Below, piece after piece: positions 8,961-19,300 of a stretch of DNA of 64,000 nucleotides (within the stretch, counting starts at the first letter, position 1; every line of letters begins with the position of its first letter). A model generated the notes under the pieces. It did no database searches and was not told where the DNA came from. It saw only the letters and a program-made list of their open reading frames with translations. The stretch covers positions 1,054,001 to 1,118,000 of the forward strand of contig NZ_SBKO01000001.1 in the NCBI RefSeq assembly GCF_004122165.1. The letters run 5' to 3'. Source of the stretch: Flavobacterium amnicola. GTDB lineage: Bacteria > Bacteroidota > Bacteroidia > Flavobacteriales > Flavobacteriaceae. A program made the translations under genes and the position numbers.

Positions 8961-11900
8961 AGCAAATTAGAGAAAGTAAATTTTCAAAAATCGTTGCCTA
9001 TTATTTAATGATTATGATGGTGTTGCAAATTACTGCACCCATGCAAATGTATGCTTTGACTTCTGGTCCAACACAGCCAGAGTTTAATTCGTTTACACCC
9101 ATTGGTACTTCCGATATGGTCAATATCTCTAGTGGAGACTATAACTATAATATTCCGATTATGGATGTTGGTGGTTATCCTATTAATTTATCCTATAACT
9201 CGGGGATTACGATGGATCAAGAAGCTTCATGGGTTGGATTGGGTTGGAATTTAAATGTGGGTCAGATTGAACGACAAGTACGCGGATTGCCAGATGATTT
9301 TCGAGGAGATGAGGTAATTTATGAGAATAATATGAGACAAAACAGAACAGTAGGATTAAACCTAGCTGGAAATGCTGCTGTTTTTGGAGTCGATGGATTA
9401 AATTTAGGAGTTGGGTTAGGTGTTGAAACTAATAATTATGAAGGGATTTCATTTAAGCCATCGTTTGGTATAGGTTTCCAATTTTGTGATAATGTTTCTG
9501 TAGGTATGAATTTTTCGAGTTCACTGGATGAGGGAGCGACAGTTACTCCTTCTGTAGGGATTTCTGTTAAATCTTCAAGTGCTAATGTAGGGGCAGTAAC
9601 AAGCTTAAAGGGTTCTGCTTCATTAGGTTTAAATAGCAGAAAAGGGGTCGAAAATTTAAACATGTCAGCTTCCGTTAGCAGAGTTGATAATGGTGTTACT
9701 AGAGATAAAAATGGAAAAGTTAATGGTAGTTCAGTTGACAGATATTCCCATGAAATGGCTTCATCAGGTGGGTCAATTTCATTTAATAATCAAAGTTTTA
9801 CGCCAAGTAAACGTGTGGGGTATAAAAATTCCAATTTTTCATTTAATGGGGCTTTGGGAGGAGAAATTTATGGTGTTGAGGGTCAAATTCAATTTACAGG
9901 ATATGGTTCTTACCAAGATGTGGCTGAGGATTATAAGTACAGACCTGAAAAGGCTTTTGGTTATGAAAATACAGAGTATAAAAGAGATCAATTAGGAATC
10001 CTAGATTTCAACAGAGAAAATGAAACCGTTGTAACTCAAAATACGACAGTTTTGCCAGTTACTAATTATACTTATGATTTATATTCTATTGAAGGACAAG
10101 GGGTGTCTGGACAGTTTAGACCATATAGATCACAAGTTGGTACTGTATATAACGATTTCGTAGTTGATTATGGAAGTAGTGATAGTTTTGGTGTAGAAAT
10201 TGGTTTGGGTAATTTAGTACATGGAAGTGGCGATTTCAAAGCAGCTCCCTCTATTACTTGGACTGGTCCATGGATAAACAATAACAATGTTATTCCTTAT
10301 TTTATGGAGCGTAATACCGATAAAAAGAAGTTAGGGTATGAACCTTATGTTTACAAAATGGTCGGTGGAATGAATGTGGACCCTGAAGAAAATATTTACT
10401 ACTCTAAAATTGCAGGAAATAAACCAATAAGTATTGGTATTTACGGAGGTAATAAAAATAGTGCTACTAAGCCTATATATTATGATAAAGAGAGAAATCA
10501 AACTGCTATTTCAAAAATTAAAAGAGACAAACGCCATGTTCGTAGTCAGTTAGTATACAAGGTTACAGATAAAGAAGCAGCAGATGATCCTTTAATAAGT
10601 AGGAATGATAATGCTTTGCCACATCATACCGCTGGAATAAAAATACTTAAAACAGACGGAAGTACTTATGTGTATGGAATTACGGCTTACAATACTAAAA
10701 AAGTGGAAGCTACTTTCGATGTGTCAGGTAGTAATCAATCGTCTACAAGAAAAGGAAATAATACAACGGGATTAGTTGGATATAATGGTTTGACTTCAGG
10801 AAATGAATCTGACCGAAGTGATATGTTTTTAAATAAAATCACGACAAAAAATTATGCCCACAGTTATATGTTGTCTTCGGTGCTATCTTCAGATTATGAG
10901 GATGTAGATGGTAATGGTCCAACTCTAAATGATCTTGGGAGTTACACCAAATTTGAATATAAAAAACAACCAGGTGATCCTTATAAATGGAGAGTCCCGT
11001 TCCAAAAAGATAAAGTAACTTACAACGAAGGACTTATTTCTAAAGACGAAGATCAAAAAGGGAATTTTCTTTATGGGGAAAAAGAATTAAAATATCTAGA
11101 TAAAATTGTTACTAAAACACATGTAGCTTTTTTTGATTTGGGAGAAAGAAGAGATGCTATTGGTACTGCTGGTGAAACTGGAGGAAAAGGAACAGGTAGA
11201 ATGAAATATTTAAAATCAATACGATTGTATTCTCTACCTGAAGTTACAAATGCTATGGGGCAAATTGTTGATCCAGGTAGTAATGGAACTATTAAACCTG
11301 TTAAAACGGCTTTTTTTGAATATGATTATTCGTTGTGTAAAAACATTCCAAACCATGTAGATCATAATGAAAGTACTGAGACTGGTCCAGGAAAATTAAC
11401 CCTTAAAAAAGTGTATTTCACCTATAGTGGTTCTAATATGGGGAAATATACACCATATGAATTTAATTATGGTGTAGACAATCAAATTAATAATCCTGAT
11501 TATCATATGAAAGGATTTGATATTTGGGGTAACTATAAAAAACAACTTCCAAATAGTGGTTATATCAATACAGCTTTATCAAATACAGAATTTCCATATG
11601 TAGAGCAAAATAAATCTGAAGCGGATAACAATGCTCAAGCTTGGAATCTAAAGTCTGTCACATTGCCTTCAGGAGGAGAAATTAAAATTGAAATGGAGAG
11701 TGATGACTACCAACATGTGCAAGAAAAGAAAGCCATGCAAATGTTTAAAGTAATTGGTTCTGGTAATTCATCGGATCCTTCAATTACCCAAGCAAGTACG
11801 ATGGAATTGTATAATGGTAATTCTCACAACAAATACATCTATGTAAAATTATCCGAAACGGATATTATAAGTTCGATTGCTGCCGGCCAAAGAAGTCAAT

Positions 11901-14900
11901 GGTTCATTAATCATTATTTGGCTGAAAATTATGGAAAAGCGATACAGTTTAAATTTTTGCTTAATATGAAAAACAATAATAAGCAATATGAATATGTATC
12001 GGGCTACTTTAAAATGCAAGAATCTTCAAGTGCTCCAATTAACGTAAAGTATAATGGAGGGCAAGGAACTATAGTAGCGATACCGTTGCAAATGTTAAAA
12101 AGAGGTGGAAGTACTAATGGTAGCGCTAAAGTTAATCCAATGGCAAAAGCAGGATGGAGTTTTGGTCGCACACACTTAAATCGTTTAGTATATGGTTTAA
12201 TAGATGACCCAACTGAAACAAATTTTGAAGCTATAGTAAAAAGTCTAGAGGGAAGTATTCAAAGAATTGAAGAAATTTTTAAAGGCCCAAATTTACCACT
12301 TCAAGAAGAAGGCTGCGCAAGAATTTTTAAACCAAAATCTTGGATCCGATTGGAAAATCCGATTGGAAGAAAGTTTGGAGGAGGATTGCGAGTAAAGTCT
12401 ATTCAATTAAGTGATAATTGGCAAGTTATGGCTCCTTTAAGTGGAGGAACCAATATGAATTATGGGCAAACGTATTCGTACGATGAAGAAGTAACAAATA
12501 ATGAAATTGCAAAATCTAGTGGTGTTGCCACTTTTGAACCTAATGCTTGTCCTGAAAACCCTTTGGTTGAACCAATGAAGAGTGATTATAATGGGCATTC
12601 CGAAAGTTATGCTGAAAGTATTGCAGCGCCTAGAGATTCTAATTATTTTGAAAAACCATTTGGAGAAAACTTTTTCCCCGCTGCTACAGTAACTTATGCT
12701 AGAGTATCTGTTAAAAATTTAGAAGCTACTCCAATTAACGGTATAAAAGTTAAAAAACATGCTACAGGGAAAATAGTGACAGAACACTTTACTACTCGTG
12801 ATTTTCCAACTAAAGTAGCATATACTGATCTAGATATGATAAATGATTTAGTGCCAAATAATATCATTGGATCATTAGTCAAGTTAGGAAATATTAGTGT
12901 AAGGAACCACTTGACTATGTCTCAAGGATTTTCAATTGAAACTAATGATATGAATGGTAAAACAAAAGCAGAAACTGTTTTTGATGAAAATGGAGGTAAA
13001 GTATCAAGAGTAGATTACAAGTATAAGCTTGATAGTAAAGGAAACTTAGACAATAACCTAACAACAATAGATTCAAAAGGGAATGTTTCCAAAAAACTAT
13101 TAGGCCTTGATTATGATGTAATCAATGATTTCAATGAAAGTTTTTCAGCAACAACGACTTCTGGGTTTAAAGCAAATGTAGCAACATTTATGGTTTTGGC
13201 TGTTCCTGTTCCTGTTCCAATGATTCTCCCTGAAAGTTCCTACAATGAGAACCAACTAAGAACTGCAGTAACCACAAAACACATCCATAGAACTGGAATT
13301 TTAGAAGAAAAAATTGCCGACGATTTAGGCGCCACCGTATCTACTAAGAATTTGGCTTGGGATGCTAATTCAGGTGAAGTGCTATTAACAGAAACCATAA
13401 ACGAGTATAATGATCATTATTATTCGTTCACGTATCCGGCCTACTGGATGTATGAAGGTATGGGGCCAGCATCAACAAATATTGGTGTTGTTGGGACTTT
13501 AAAACGTGTAGCCAATTGTCAGTATGATCCAAGGCCGTACTTTAATATTGTTGATCCAATGAATTCATCTTCAATGATAACAACAGATATTACTCCTTAT
13601 TTTAAATTGGGCGATGAGCTTATGTTAGAATCAACTACTGAAAAATTAAAAGTGTGGGTTTTAGGTTTTAATAGTACAAAAACAGGATTACTTCTTATAA
13701 ACGAAGAAGGTAGTTATATTGATTACTGTGGAAATAACTATAAAGTTTACAATTTTAAAAATGTTCGTTCAGGAAATAGAAATTTACAAAGTGCTTCTAT
13801 GGCTTCTGTAACTTCTATGATCAATCCTTTAAAAGATACAAATGGCGATTCGTTTCCTGATATATTAGATCAAAATTCATTTATTTTTAATGCTAATTCT
13901 AGTTCTAATCCTAGAATAATTAATTCGAGTGCTGTGGTATATAATGATTTTTGGAAACCACAAAACGACATGAATATTGCTTCAGTGTATCCAACGTTGC
14001 CGGGAGTAAATCCAGAAATTTCAGGAGAGGTTTCACATCCTTTCCAATTAAATTACAATCCTTATTTGTGGAATATAAAAGGCGAATGGAGAGCTGAAAA
14101 ATCGTATGCGTACTTAACTGGTAGAAATAGCTCTTCCAATCAAGTCAATAATCCTAGAAATGAAGGATTCTTTACTAATTTCTCTCCTTTCTATCAGTTT
14201 ATTAATGGAGCTTGGTCAACAGTAACTACAAATTGGACCTACGCTAGTAGTGTCACACAGTTCAGTCCATTCGGAATGGAATTAGAAAACAAAGACGCCT
14301 TAAATAGGTATAGTGCGGCGCAATATGGTTACCAAAATAAGTTGCCAGTAGCGGTTGCTTCTAATGCAAAATACCGTGAGATTGGTTATGAAGGTTTTGA
14401 GGAAACACAGAATTCCATGAGAAAACACTTTGTGTTTAGTAGTGGTAATTCAGGAAGTCTTGTTCCAGTCACCATAAGTAACACCGAATCGCATACGGGT
14501 AAACGAAGTGTTAAAGTAACACCTTCAACACCTGTTAGAATAGTTCGTTCTTTAATGCCAGAAGTAATAACGGCATCACCGAGATTATGCATGTACAACT
14601 GTAGTGAAGTATTAGATCCTTTGGTTATTCATAGTAGTAATATGACTGTTGGAATGAGTACTCCACCACCAAAACCTTATGTGAAATATAAAGTATCTCC
14701 TGTTTGTAATGGGTTAACTGTTGAAGGTCAGTCTGTAGCTTTTTTAAATGAGGATGTTAATGGGAATCCAATACCAGGTGATTATGTTGACGGTAGCTAT
14801 ACTTTTACTGATATTCCAGGTGATCCCGATGGTAAATATTTAACGTATTATGGAATAATTGACATAGGTTATAATCAAAATAATACTACCTATTTAACAA

Positions 14901-15025
14901 CTATTACAATTCCTATAAGAGTCAATGGAGCTTTAATGAACTTATTATTAACACGTCCATACTATAATAGCCAACAATTAAATGGTAATCATGATATTCA
15001 TAGAGGTAGTCTTGAATGTCAATAA
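8957..15025 (+). CDS. Giant exported SpvB/TcB-like protein (2022 aa)
   Basis: A signal peptide (about 1-33) is followed by an N-terminal SpvB-like module (about 45-115). It shows the pattern of SpvB and TcdB N-termini: SGDYNYNIPI, INLSYNSGI, then WVGLGWNLN and an IxRQVRG strand. The protein continues as a long beta-rich exported chain with scattered YKY/YD-type strands and EF-hand-like TNGDSFPDILD near 1630. In Tc toxins the SpvB/TcB protein forms the lower half of the shell that encloses the toxic tip of the Rhs/TcC protein. Here it is encoded two small genes before the Rhs gene. The assembly role is inferred from this pairing. It ends without a T9SS sorting domain. Confidence 0.75.
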   Translation: MKQIRESKFSKIVAYYLMIMMVLQITAPMQMYALTSGPTQPEFNSFTPIGTSDMVNISSGDYNYNIPIMDVGGYPINLSYNSGITMDQEASWVGLGWNLNVGQIERQVRGLPDDFRGDEVIYENNMRQNRTVGLNLAGNAAVFGVDGLNLGVGLGVETNNYEGISFKPSFGIGFQFCDNVSVGMNFSSSLDEGATVTPSVGISVKSSSANVGAVTSLKGSASLGLNSRKGVENLNMSASVSRVDNGVTRDKNGKVNGSSVDRYSHEMASSGGSISFNNQSFTPSKRVGYKNSNFSFNGALGGEIYGVEGQIQFTGYGSYQDVAEDYKYRPEKAFGYENTEYKRDQLGILDFNRENETVVTQNTTVLPVTNYTYDLYSIEGQGVSGQFRPYRSQVGTVYNDFVVDYGSSDSFGVEIGLGNLVHGSGDFKAAPSITWTGPWINNNNVIPYFMERNTDKKKLGYEPYVYKMVGGMNVDPEENIYYSKIAGNKPISIGIYGGNKNSATKPIYYDKERNQTAISKIKRDKRHVRSQLVYKVTDKEAADDPLISRNDNALPHHTAGIKILKTDGSTYVYGITAYNTKKVEATFDVSGSNQSSTRKGNNTTGLVGYNGLTSGNESDRSDMFLNKITTKNYAHSYMLSSVLSSDYEDVDGNGPTLNDLGSYTKFEYKKQPGDPYKWRVPFQKDKVTYNEGLISKDEDQKGNFLYGEKELKYLDKIVTKTHVAFFDLGERRDAIGTAGETGGKGTGRMKYLKSIRLYSLPEVTNAMGQIVDPGSNGTIKPVKTAFFEYDYSLCKNIPNHVDHNESTETGPGKLTLKKVYFTYSGSNMGKYTPYEFNYGVDNQINNPDYHMKGFDIWGNYKKQLPNSGYINTALSNTEFPYVEQNKSEADNNAQAWNLKSVTLPSGGEIKIEMESDDYQHVQEKKAMQMFKVIGSGNSSDPSITQASTMELYNGNSHNKYIYVKLSETDIISSIAAGQRSQWFINHYLAENYGKAIQFKFLLNMKNNNKQYEYVSGYFKMQESSSAPINVKYNGGQGTIVAIPLQMLKRGGSTNGSAKVNPMAKAGWSFGRTHLNRLVYGLIDDPTETNFEAIVKSLEGSIQRIEEIFKGPNLPLQEEGCARIFKPKSWIRLENPIGRKFGGGLRVKSIQLSDNWQVMAPLSGGTNMNYGQTYSYDEEVTNNEIAKSSGVATFEPNACPENPLVEPMKSDYNGHSESYAESIAAPRDSNYFEKPFGENFFPAATVTYARVSVKNLEATPINGIKVKKHATGKIVTEHFTTRDFPTKVAYTDLDMINDLVPNNIIGSLVKLGNISVRNHLTMSQGFSIETNDMNGKTKAETVFDENGGKVSRVDYKYKLDSKGNLDNNLTTIDSKGNVSKKLLGLDYDVINDFNESFSATTTSGFKANVATFMVLAVPVPVPMILPESSYNENQLRTAVTTKHIHRTGILEEKIADDLGATVSTKNLAWDANSGEVLLTETINEYNDHYYSFTYPAYWMYEGMGPASTNIGVVGTLKRVANCQYDPRPYFNIVDPMNSSSMITTDITPYFKLGDELMLESTTEKLKVWVLGFNSTKTGLLLINEEGSYIDYCGNNYKVYNFKNVRSGNRNLQSASMASVTSMINPLKDTNGDSFPDILDQNSFIFNANSSSNPRIINSSAVVYNDFWKPQNDMNIASVYPTLPGVNPEISGEVSHPFQLNYNPYLWNIKGEWRAEKSYAYLTGRNSSSNQVNNPRNEGFFTNFSPFYQFINGAWSTVTTNWTYASSVTQFSPFGMELENKDALNRYSAAQYGYQNKLPVAVASNAKYREIGYEGFEETQNSMRKHFVFSSGNSGSLVPVTISNTESHTGKRSVKVTPSTPVRIVRSLMPEVITASPRLCMYNCSEVLDPLVIHSSNMTVGMSTPPPKPYVKYKVSPVCNGLTVEGQSVAFLNEDVNGNPIPGDYVDGSYTFTDIPGDPDGKYLTYYGIIDIGYNQNNTTYLTTITIPIRVNGALMNLLLTRPYYNSQQLNGNHDIHRGSLECQ

Positions 15026-15036
15026 AGATTTGAAAT

Positions 15037-15627
15037 ATGAAAAAAATATCTCTAATATTCTTTTTACTGGTAAGCTTTAGCTTTTATGCACAATATACCG
15101 GTTCGTTTTGTCCTTTGCCTGGAGGTAAATATGTAGTGAGTGCATGGGTAAAAGAAACATATACGCAGCAACCGCTTACCTATACCAGTTTTATAAAAAT
15201 TGAGCTTTTAGGGGGAGAGTTGCAAGAAGATTTAGGTTCTGGGGCTCCTATAGTTCCTCAAAATACACCAGTTAAACTTTCTCCTTCAGGTGAAATAATT
15301 GATGGTTGGCAACGAATAGTTGGGGTTGTTGAAATTCCCAATAGTCTCCAGCAAGCCTCATTAATTTCTATAGAATTAAATTGTGGTGCTTCTGGTGGAT
15401 TGGATTGTTTTTTTGATGACATCCGTTTCTTTCCTTACAATGGTAATTTGAAAAGTTTTGTATACGATGAAGCTACACAAAAACTTATGGCTGAACTTGA
15501 CGAAAACAACTATGCTACTTTTTATGAGTATGATCTTGAAGGTGGTTTGGTTCGTGTCAAAAAAGAAACCGAAAAAGGAGTGTTCACTATTCAAGAAACA
15601 AGAAGTAATAATCGTAAGAGAGGTTAA
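15037..15627 (+). CDS. Exported protein resembling the detached C-terminal module of SpvB/Rhs-like giants
   Basis: 196 residues with a signal peptide (about 1-18, ending YAQ), a beta-sandwich-like domain (about 25-130, with GKYVVSAWVKE and a CFFDDIRFFPY strand) and a YD-type tail (FVYDEATQKLMAELDENNY, then FYEYDLEGGLVRVKKE). From memory, related Bacteroidota giants carry such a module at their own C-terminus. Here it is a separate gene 11 bp after the 2022-residue protein with its own export signal. The signal argues for a real gene rather than a frameshift remnant. The binding role is unknown. Confidence 0.65.
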   Translation: MKKISLIFFLLVSFSFYAQYTGSFCPLPGGKYVVSAWVKETYTQQPLTYTSFIKIELLGGELQEDLGSGAPIVPQNTPVKLSPSGEIIDGWQRIVGVVEIPNSLQQASLISIELNCGASGGLDCFFDDIRFFPYNGNLKSFVYDEATQKLMAELDENNYATFYEYDLEGGLVRVKKETEKGVFTIQETRSNNRKRG

Positions 15628-15632
15628 TTGTT

Positions 15633-16337
15633 ATGGATAAAAAATACTGGCTGTTGGGGCTGTTATTCCTAATTACCACTAGTCTTTTTTCGCAAGTAAA
15701 GTCAAGTGTCTCTAATTTGTTTGATAAAGTCGAACAATATTATGGGGTTGAAAAAGATTTTTGTTATTCTTCTCATTATAAATTGTTCCAAAATACTTCT
15801 TCTAATATAGTTGTAGATGAATATGATGGGCAAACAATAAAAAAAGGAAAAACCATTTATCAAAAAATTAATGCAACAGAATCTATAAGTTTTGAAGATT
15901 ATATTGTAACAGTAAGTAAAAAAGACAAAACTATAGCTGTTGTTAAAGCAACAAGTAAAAAGAGTCCAATGGCTTTAAAGTCCTTGTTGAAAATGTGCAA
16001 TAAAGAAAAAGTAATAGAAAATAAAAAGTATTGGATTTGCGAATTATCATCGGATAAGCAACATCAGAAACAGTTTCAAAAAATAAGTATTTATATCAAT
16101 AAAAAAGATTACAGTTTGTATAAAGAGATTTTTTATACCAATGGTATTCAAGAAATTGAAAAAAATAAAAAAAAGAGTGTTCTTAAAAATCCTCGTTTTG
16201 AGATTTTTTATAAAAACAATATTCTTTCCTATAAAGACAAATCGGATTTGCTAAGGAAAGAGTATTATTTCAGCATAAAAAACAAAAAAATTATACCTGC
16301 TAGTAGGTTCAAAAAATATAAGTTAATTACCCTTTAA
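15633..16337 (+). CDS. Exported protein, possibly LolA-like fold, unknown function
   Basis: 234 residues with a signal peptide (about 1-20, ending FSQ). The body alternates short beta strands and Lys-rich turns, with YKLFQNTSS, YQKINATESI and late YFSIKNKKIIP segments, reminiscent of LolA/outer-membrane lipoprotein-sorting folds. I cannot confirm that fold by eye. It sits 5 bp after its upstream neighbour and 9 bp before the Rhs gene, so it is certainly co-transcribed. A periplasmic handling role is only a suggestion. Confidence 0.55.
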   Translation: MDKKYWLLGLLFLITTSLFSQVKSSVSNLFDKVEQYYGVEKDFCYSSHYKLFQNTSSNIVVDEYDGQTIKKGKTIYQKINATESISFEDYIVTVSKKDKTIAVVKATSKKSPMALKSLLKMCNKEKVIENKKYWICELSSDKQHQKQFQKISIYINKKDYSLYKEIFYTNGIQEIEKNKKKSVLKNPRFEIFYKNNILSYKDKSDLLRKEYYFSIKNKKIIPASRFKKYKLITL

Positions 16338-16346
16338 TAGAATAAG

Positions 16347-19300
16347 ATGGAAATGGCACAAAGAGTATTCAAAAATAGATTTTTTTTATTTTTCTTATTA
16401 TTTATATCTGTATTTTCTAATGCTCAAGTTCAAGATAATGAGTACACGAATTATGCACCTGTATTGCTTTCTAATTTTACAACAAGTACGGTTATCGATC
16501 CGGCTCAAGTTGCCCAAACTCCGGGCCAGCACAACAAAGACCCGTTTTGTTATTTGTCGTTATATATAGATAATAATGTAGGACCTTTTGTATGGTATAA
16601 AGTAAGTGCAACTTTTTCTATTATTCCCTTAAAACCGAATCAAACCGATGATACTGTGGCTACTTTTGAAAAAACATTGGAAGTAACTTATAATCCAAAC
16701 GGGTCTAATGATGGCTCAGGAACTAATTTTTCAGATTTAAGCTTTTTACAAGTTAAAAACAGATATGGTATTAGAGTCCAATTGGTGCCCGGTTCAGTCG
16801 TGGTAACTGATATGACTAATGGTGCGGTTAGTAGCACATTACCCACAACCAATGTTTTTGTAAAAATGGGGTTTATTGCTAAACGATACTTGACTTTATC
16901 AAGTAGCACACTCCCAAGTGTTTTTGCTGCCATTAATGGAAGTCAAACGGAGGCCAACATTCAATGGAGTAATGTGGTAGGAGCACTTGAGTACGAATTA
17001 GAATGGACTTGGGTTGATAATTATAGTGACACTAGTTTGACTGTTTCTTTAAGTCCAAACGCAATCCGTTTTTCTGATAGGGATTTTGAATTAAATAACA
17101 CTCGAATTATTACCACAAAAAATAATTTTCAGATTCCATTAATCTATTCAAAAGGATATTTGCTTTATCGTGTAAGAGCTGTTGGTAGACATCCTTTTTC
17201 AGAAAATTCAAAAGTGTATGGAAATTGGAGTTCAGGGACCAATCCTAAAACATTTGTTAGCGATTGGACAAAAATTACGATTGCTAACGAACATGAAAAT
17301 GGGAAAAACTGGCAATTTCAAGCCAGTTATGCCGAAAATGGGAAGAAAAAAGAAGTCGTTAGCTATTTTGATGGATCACTTCGAAACAGACAAACAGTAA
17401 CCAAAGTCAATACGGACAATACAACGGTTGTAGGTGAAGTTATTTATGATCATCAAGGTCGTGCGGCAATTGAAGTTTTACCAACTCCAACTATAGATCA
17501 AAACATTCATTTTTTTAATAATTTCAATTTAAATCAAAACGGTACACCCTTTAGCTATAAAGATTTTGATTATGACGCTGCGGCTGGATCTTGCACTACA
17601 ATAACAGCAGGTATGGCAGACAGTTCAGGGTCTAGTAAGTATTATTCTATTAATGGATTGTCTGATTTTTCGGGACGATTAAATCAAAAATATGTTCCAG
17701 ATGCCAAATTATTTCCTTTTTCTCAAACAGAATATACCAATGATAATACTGGGAGAATTGCAAGAAAAGGTGGTGTTGGTTCAGTACATCAATTGGGTTC
17801 TAATCATGAGATGAAGTACATCTACAGTTCATTAGATAACAGTAAAGAATTAAATAGATTATTTGGGTACAGTGTTGGAAATGTAACGCATTACAAAAAA
17901 AATACTGTAGTAGATCCAAATGGTCAAATTTCTGTTAGCTATATTGACCCACAAGGTAGAACTATTGCTACAGCACTAACTGGAGGTGTTCCGGAAGGGG
18001 AGAAATTGATCGGTTTAGAAGATGAAGCCAACTCGAATCCAAATCATGGAATAATGAGTGCCGATTTATTAAACAACAGCCATCCTCAGCATTTCGATCA
18101 GCCTGATGATTTTAATATTTTAGGCACAACAGGAAATTTCCCAATTAATAAGGATAAACTAGTTGTAGAAAAACCAATAAACGTTGCAGGGATAAATGTA
18201 CCACATACTTTTACCTACAGCATGTCACATCCAGGTGTGTTTGCTCCGGAAAATTGTACTGCTACTTATCCGTTTGTATATGATTTAAAATTAAGTTTTA
18301 AAGACAATTGTGGTTTAGATGTAGCAGGATTTGCTCCAATACAGGAAACTGCGATTAACTCATTTTCAGAACGATTAATTCCAGCCTCACCAGGATCGTT
18401 AAGCTTAAGTACAGGGACCTATAATTTGTACAAAGAATTAAAAGTAAATAAGGATGCCCTGAATGGTTTTGCAGATGATTATATCACTAAATTATCGACC
18501 GTTGGAAGTCCTTGTTATGAAGATCCTACTAAATTTACTCCAAATGTTACTCTAGATGTATGTAACCTTACTTGTGAAAGCTGTACTGCTAAAATCAAAA
18601 CGATTCAGTTATATGTGCAAGATGCTTTAATTGCTTATTATAACAATTCTTCTTTTGTTGCAACTTTAGGACAAAACAATACGGTAACAGTAACATATAC
18701 CGATAGTCCAACAGACATTAATGGTGTAGAAAATATAGATGTTTCCGAAAAAAATGCATTAATCGTGCGTTATGTAAGAGAATGGGAATTATTAAATCAA
18801 GAATGTAACAAGATTTGTAATCCTGAAGATTCTTTTGTCAATAATGCTTGTGCTGTAAATGAAGAAATATTATTAAACGATTTACGTTTAGACGGTCAAT
18901 ATGGTGCCACTTCTGCAAGTGCTGCAGCAATAGCAAATATTCCGTATGAATTAAGTGTATTTAATGATACATCTAAACTGTATTATCTTAATCCTTCTAC
19001 TGGAGTAGCAACTACTTCAGGAAACAACTGGAAAAAACCAGTTTCTGAATATAAAAATGAAGATGGGGTTCTTTCTTTAGTTGAAATAAAACCAGATGCA
19101 ACAACGCCAAGTCAATATTTTCCTGATATTGATTTAGCAACATTATCAACTAAGCCAATTCAATCATTTACACAGCCAGATGGTACAATCATTACTAAAG
19201 TTAGACCAGAACAATTAACCAATGTAGGAGATTTTATCGCTAATTGGAATAACAATTGGGCCAAATCATTATTACCCTACCACCCTGAATACAATTATTT

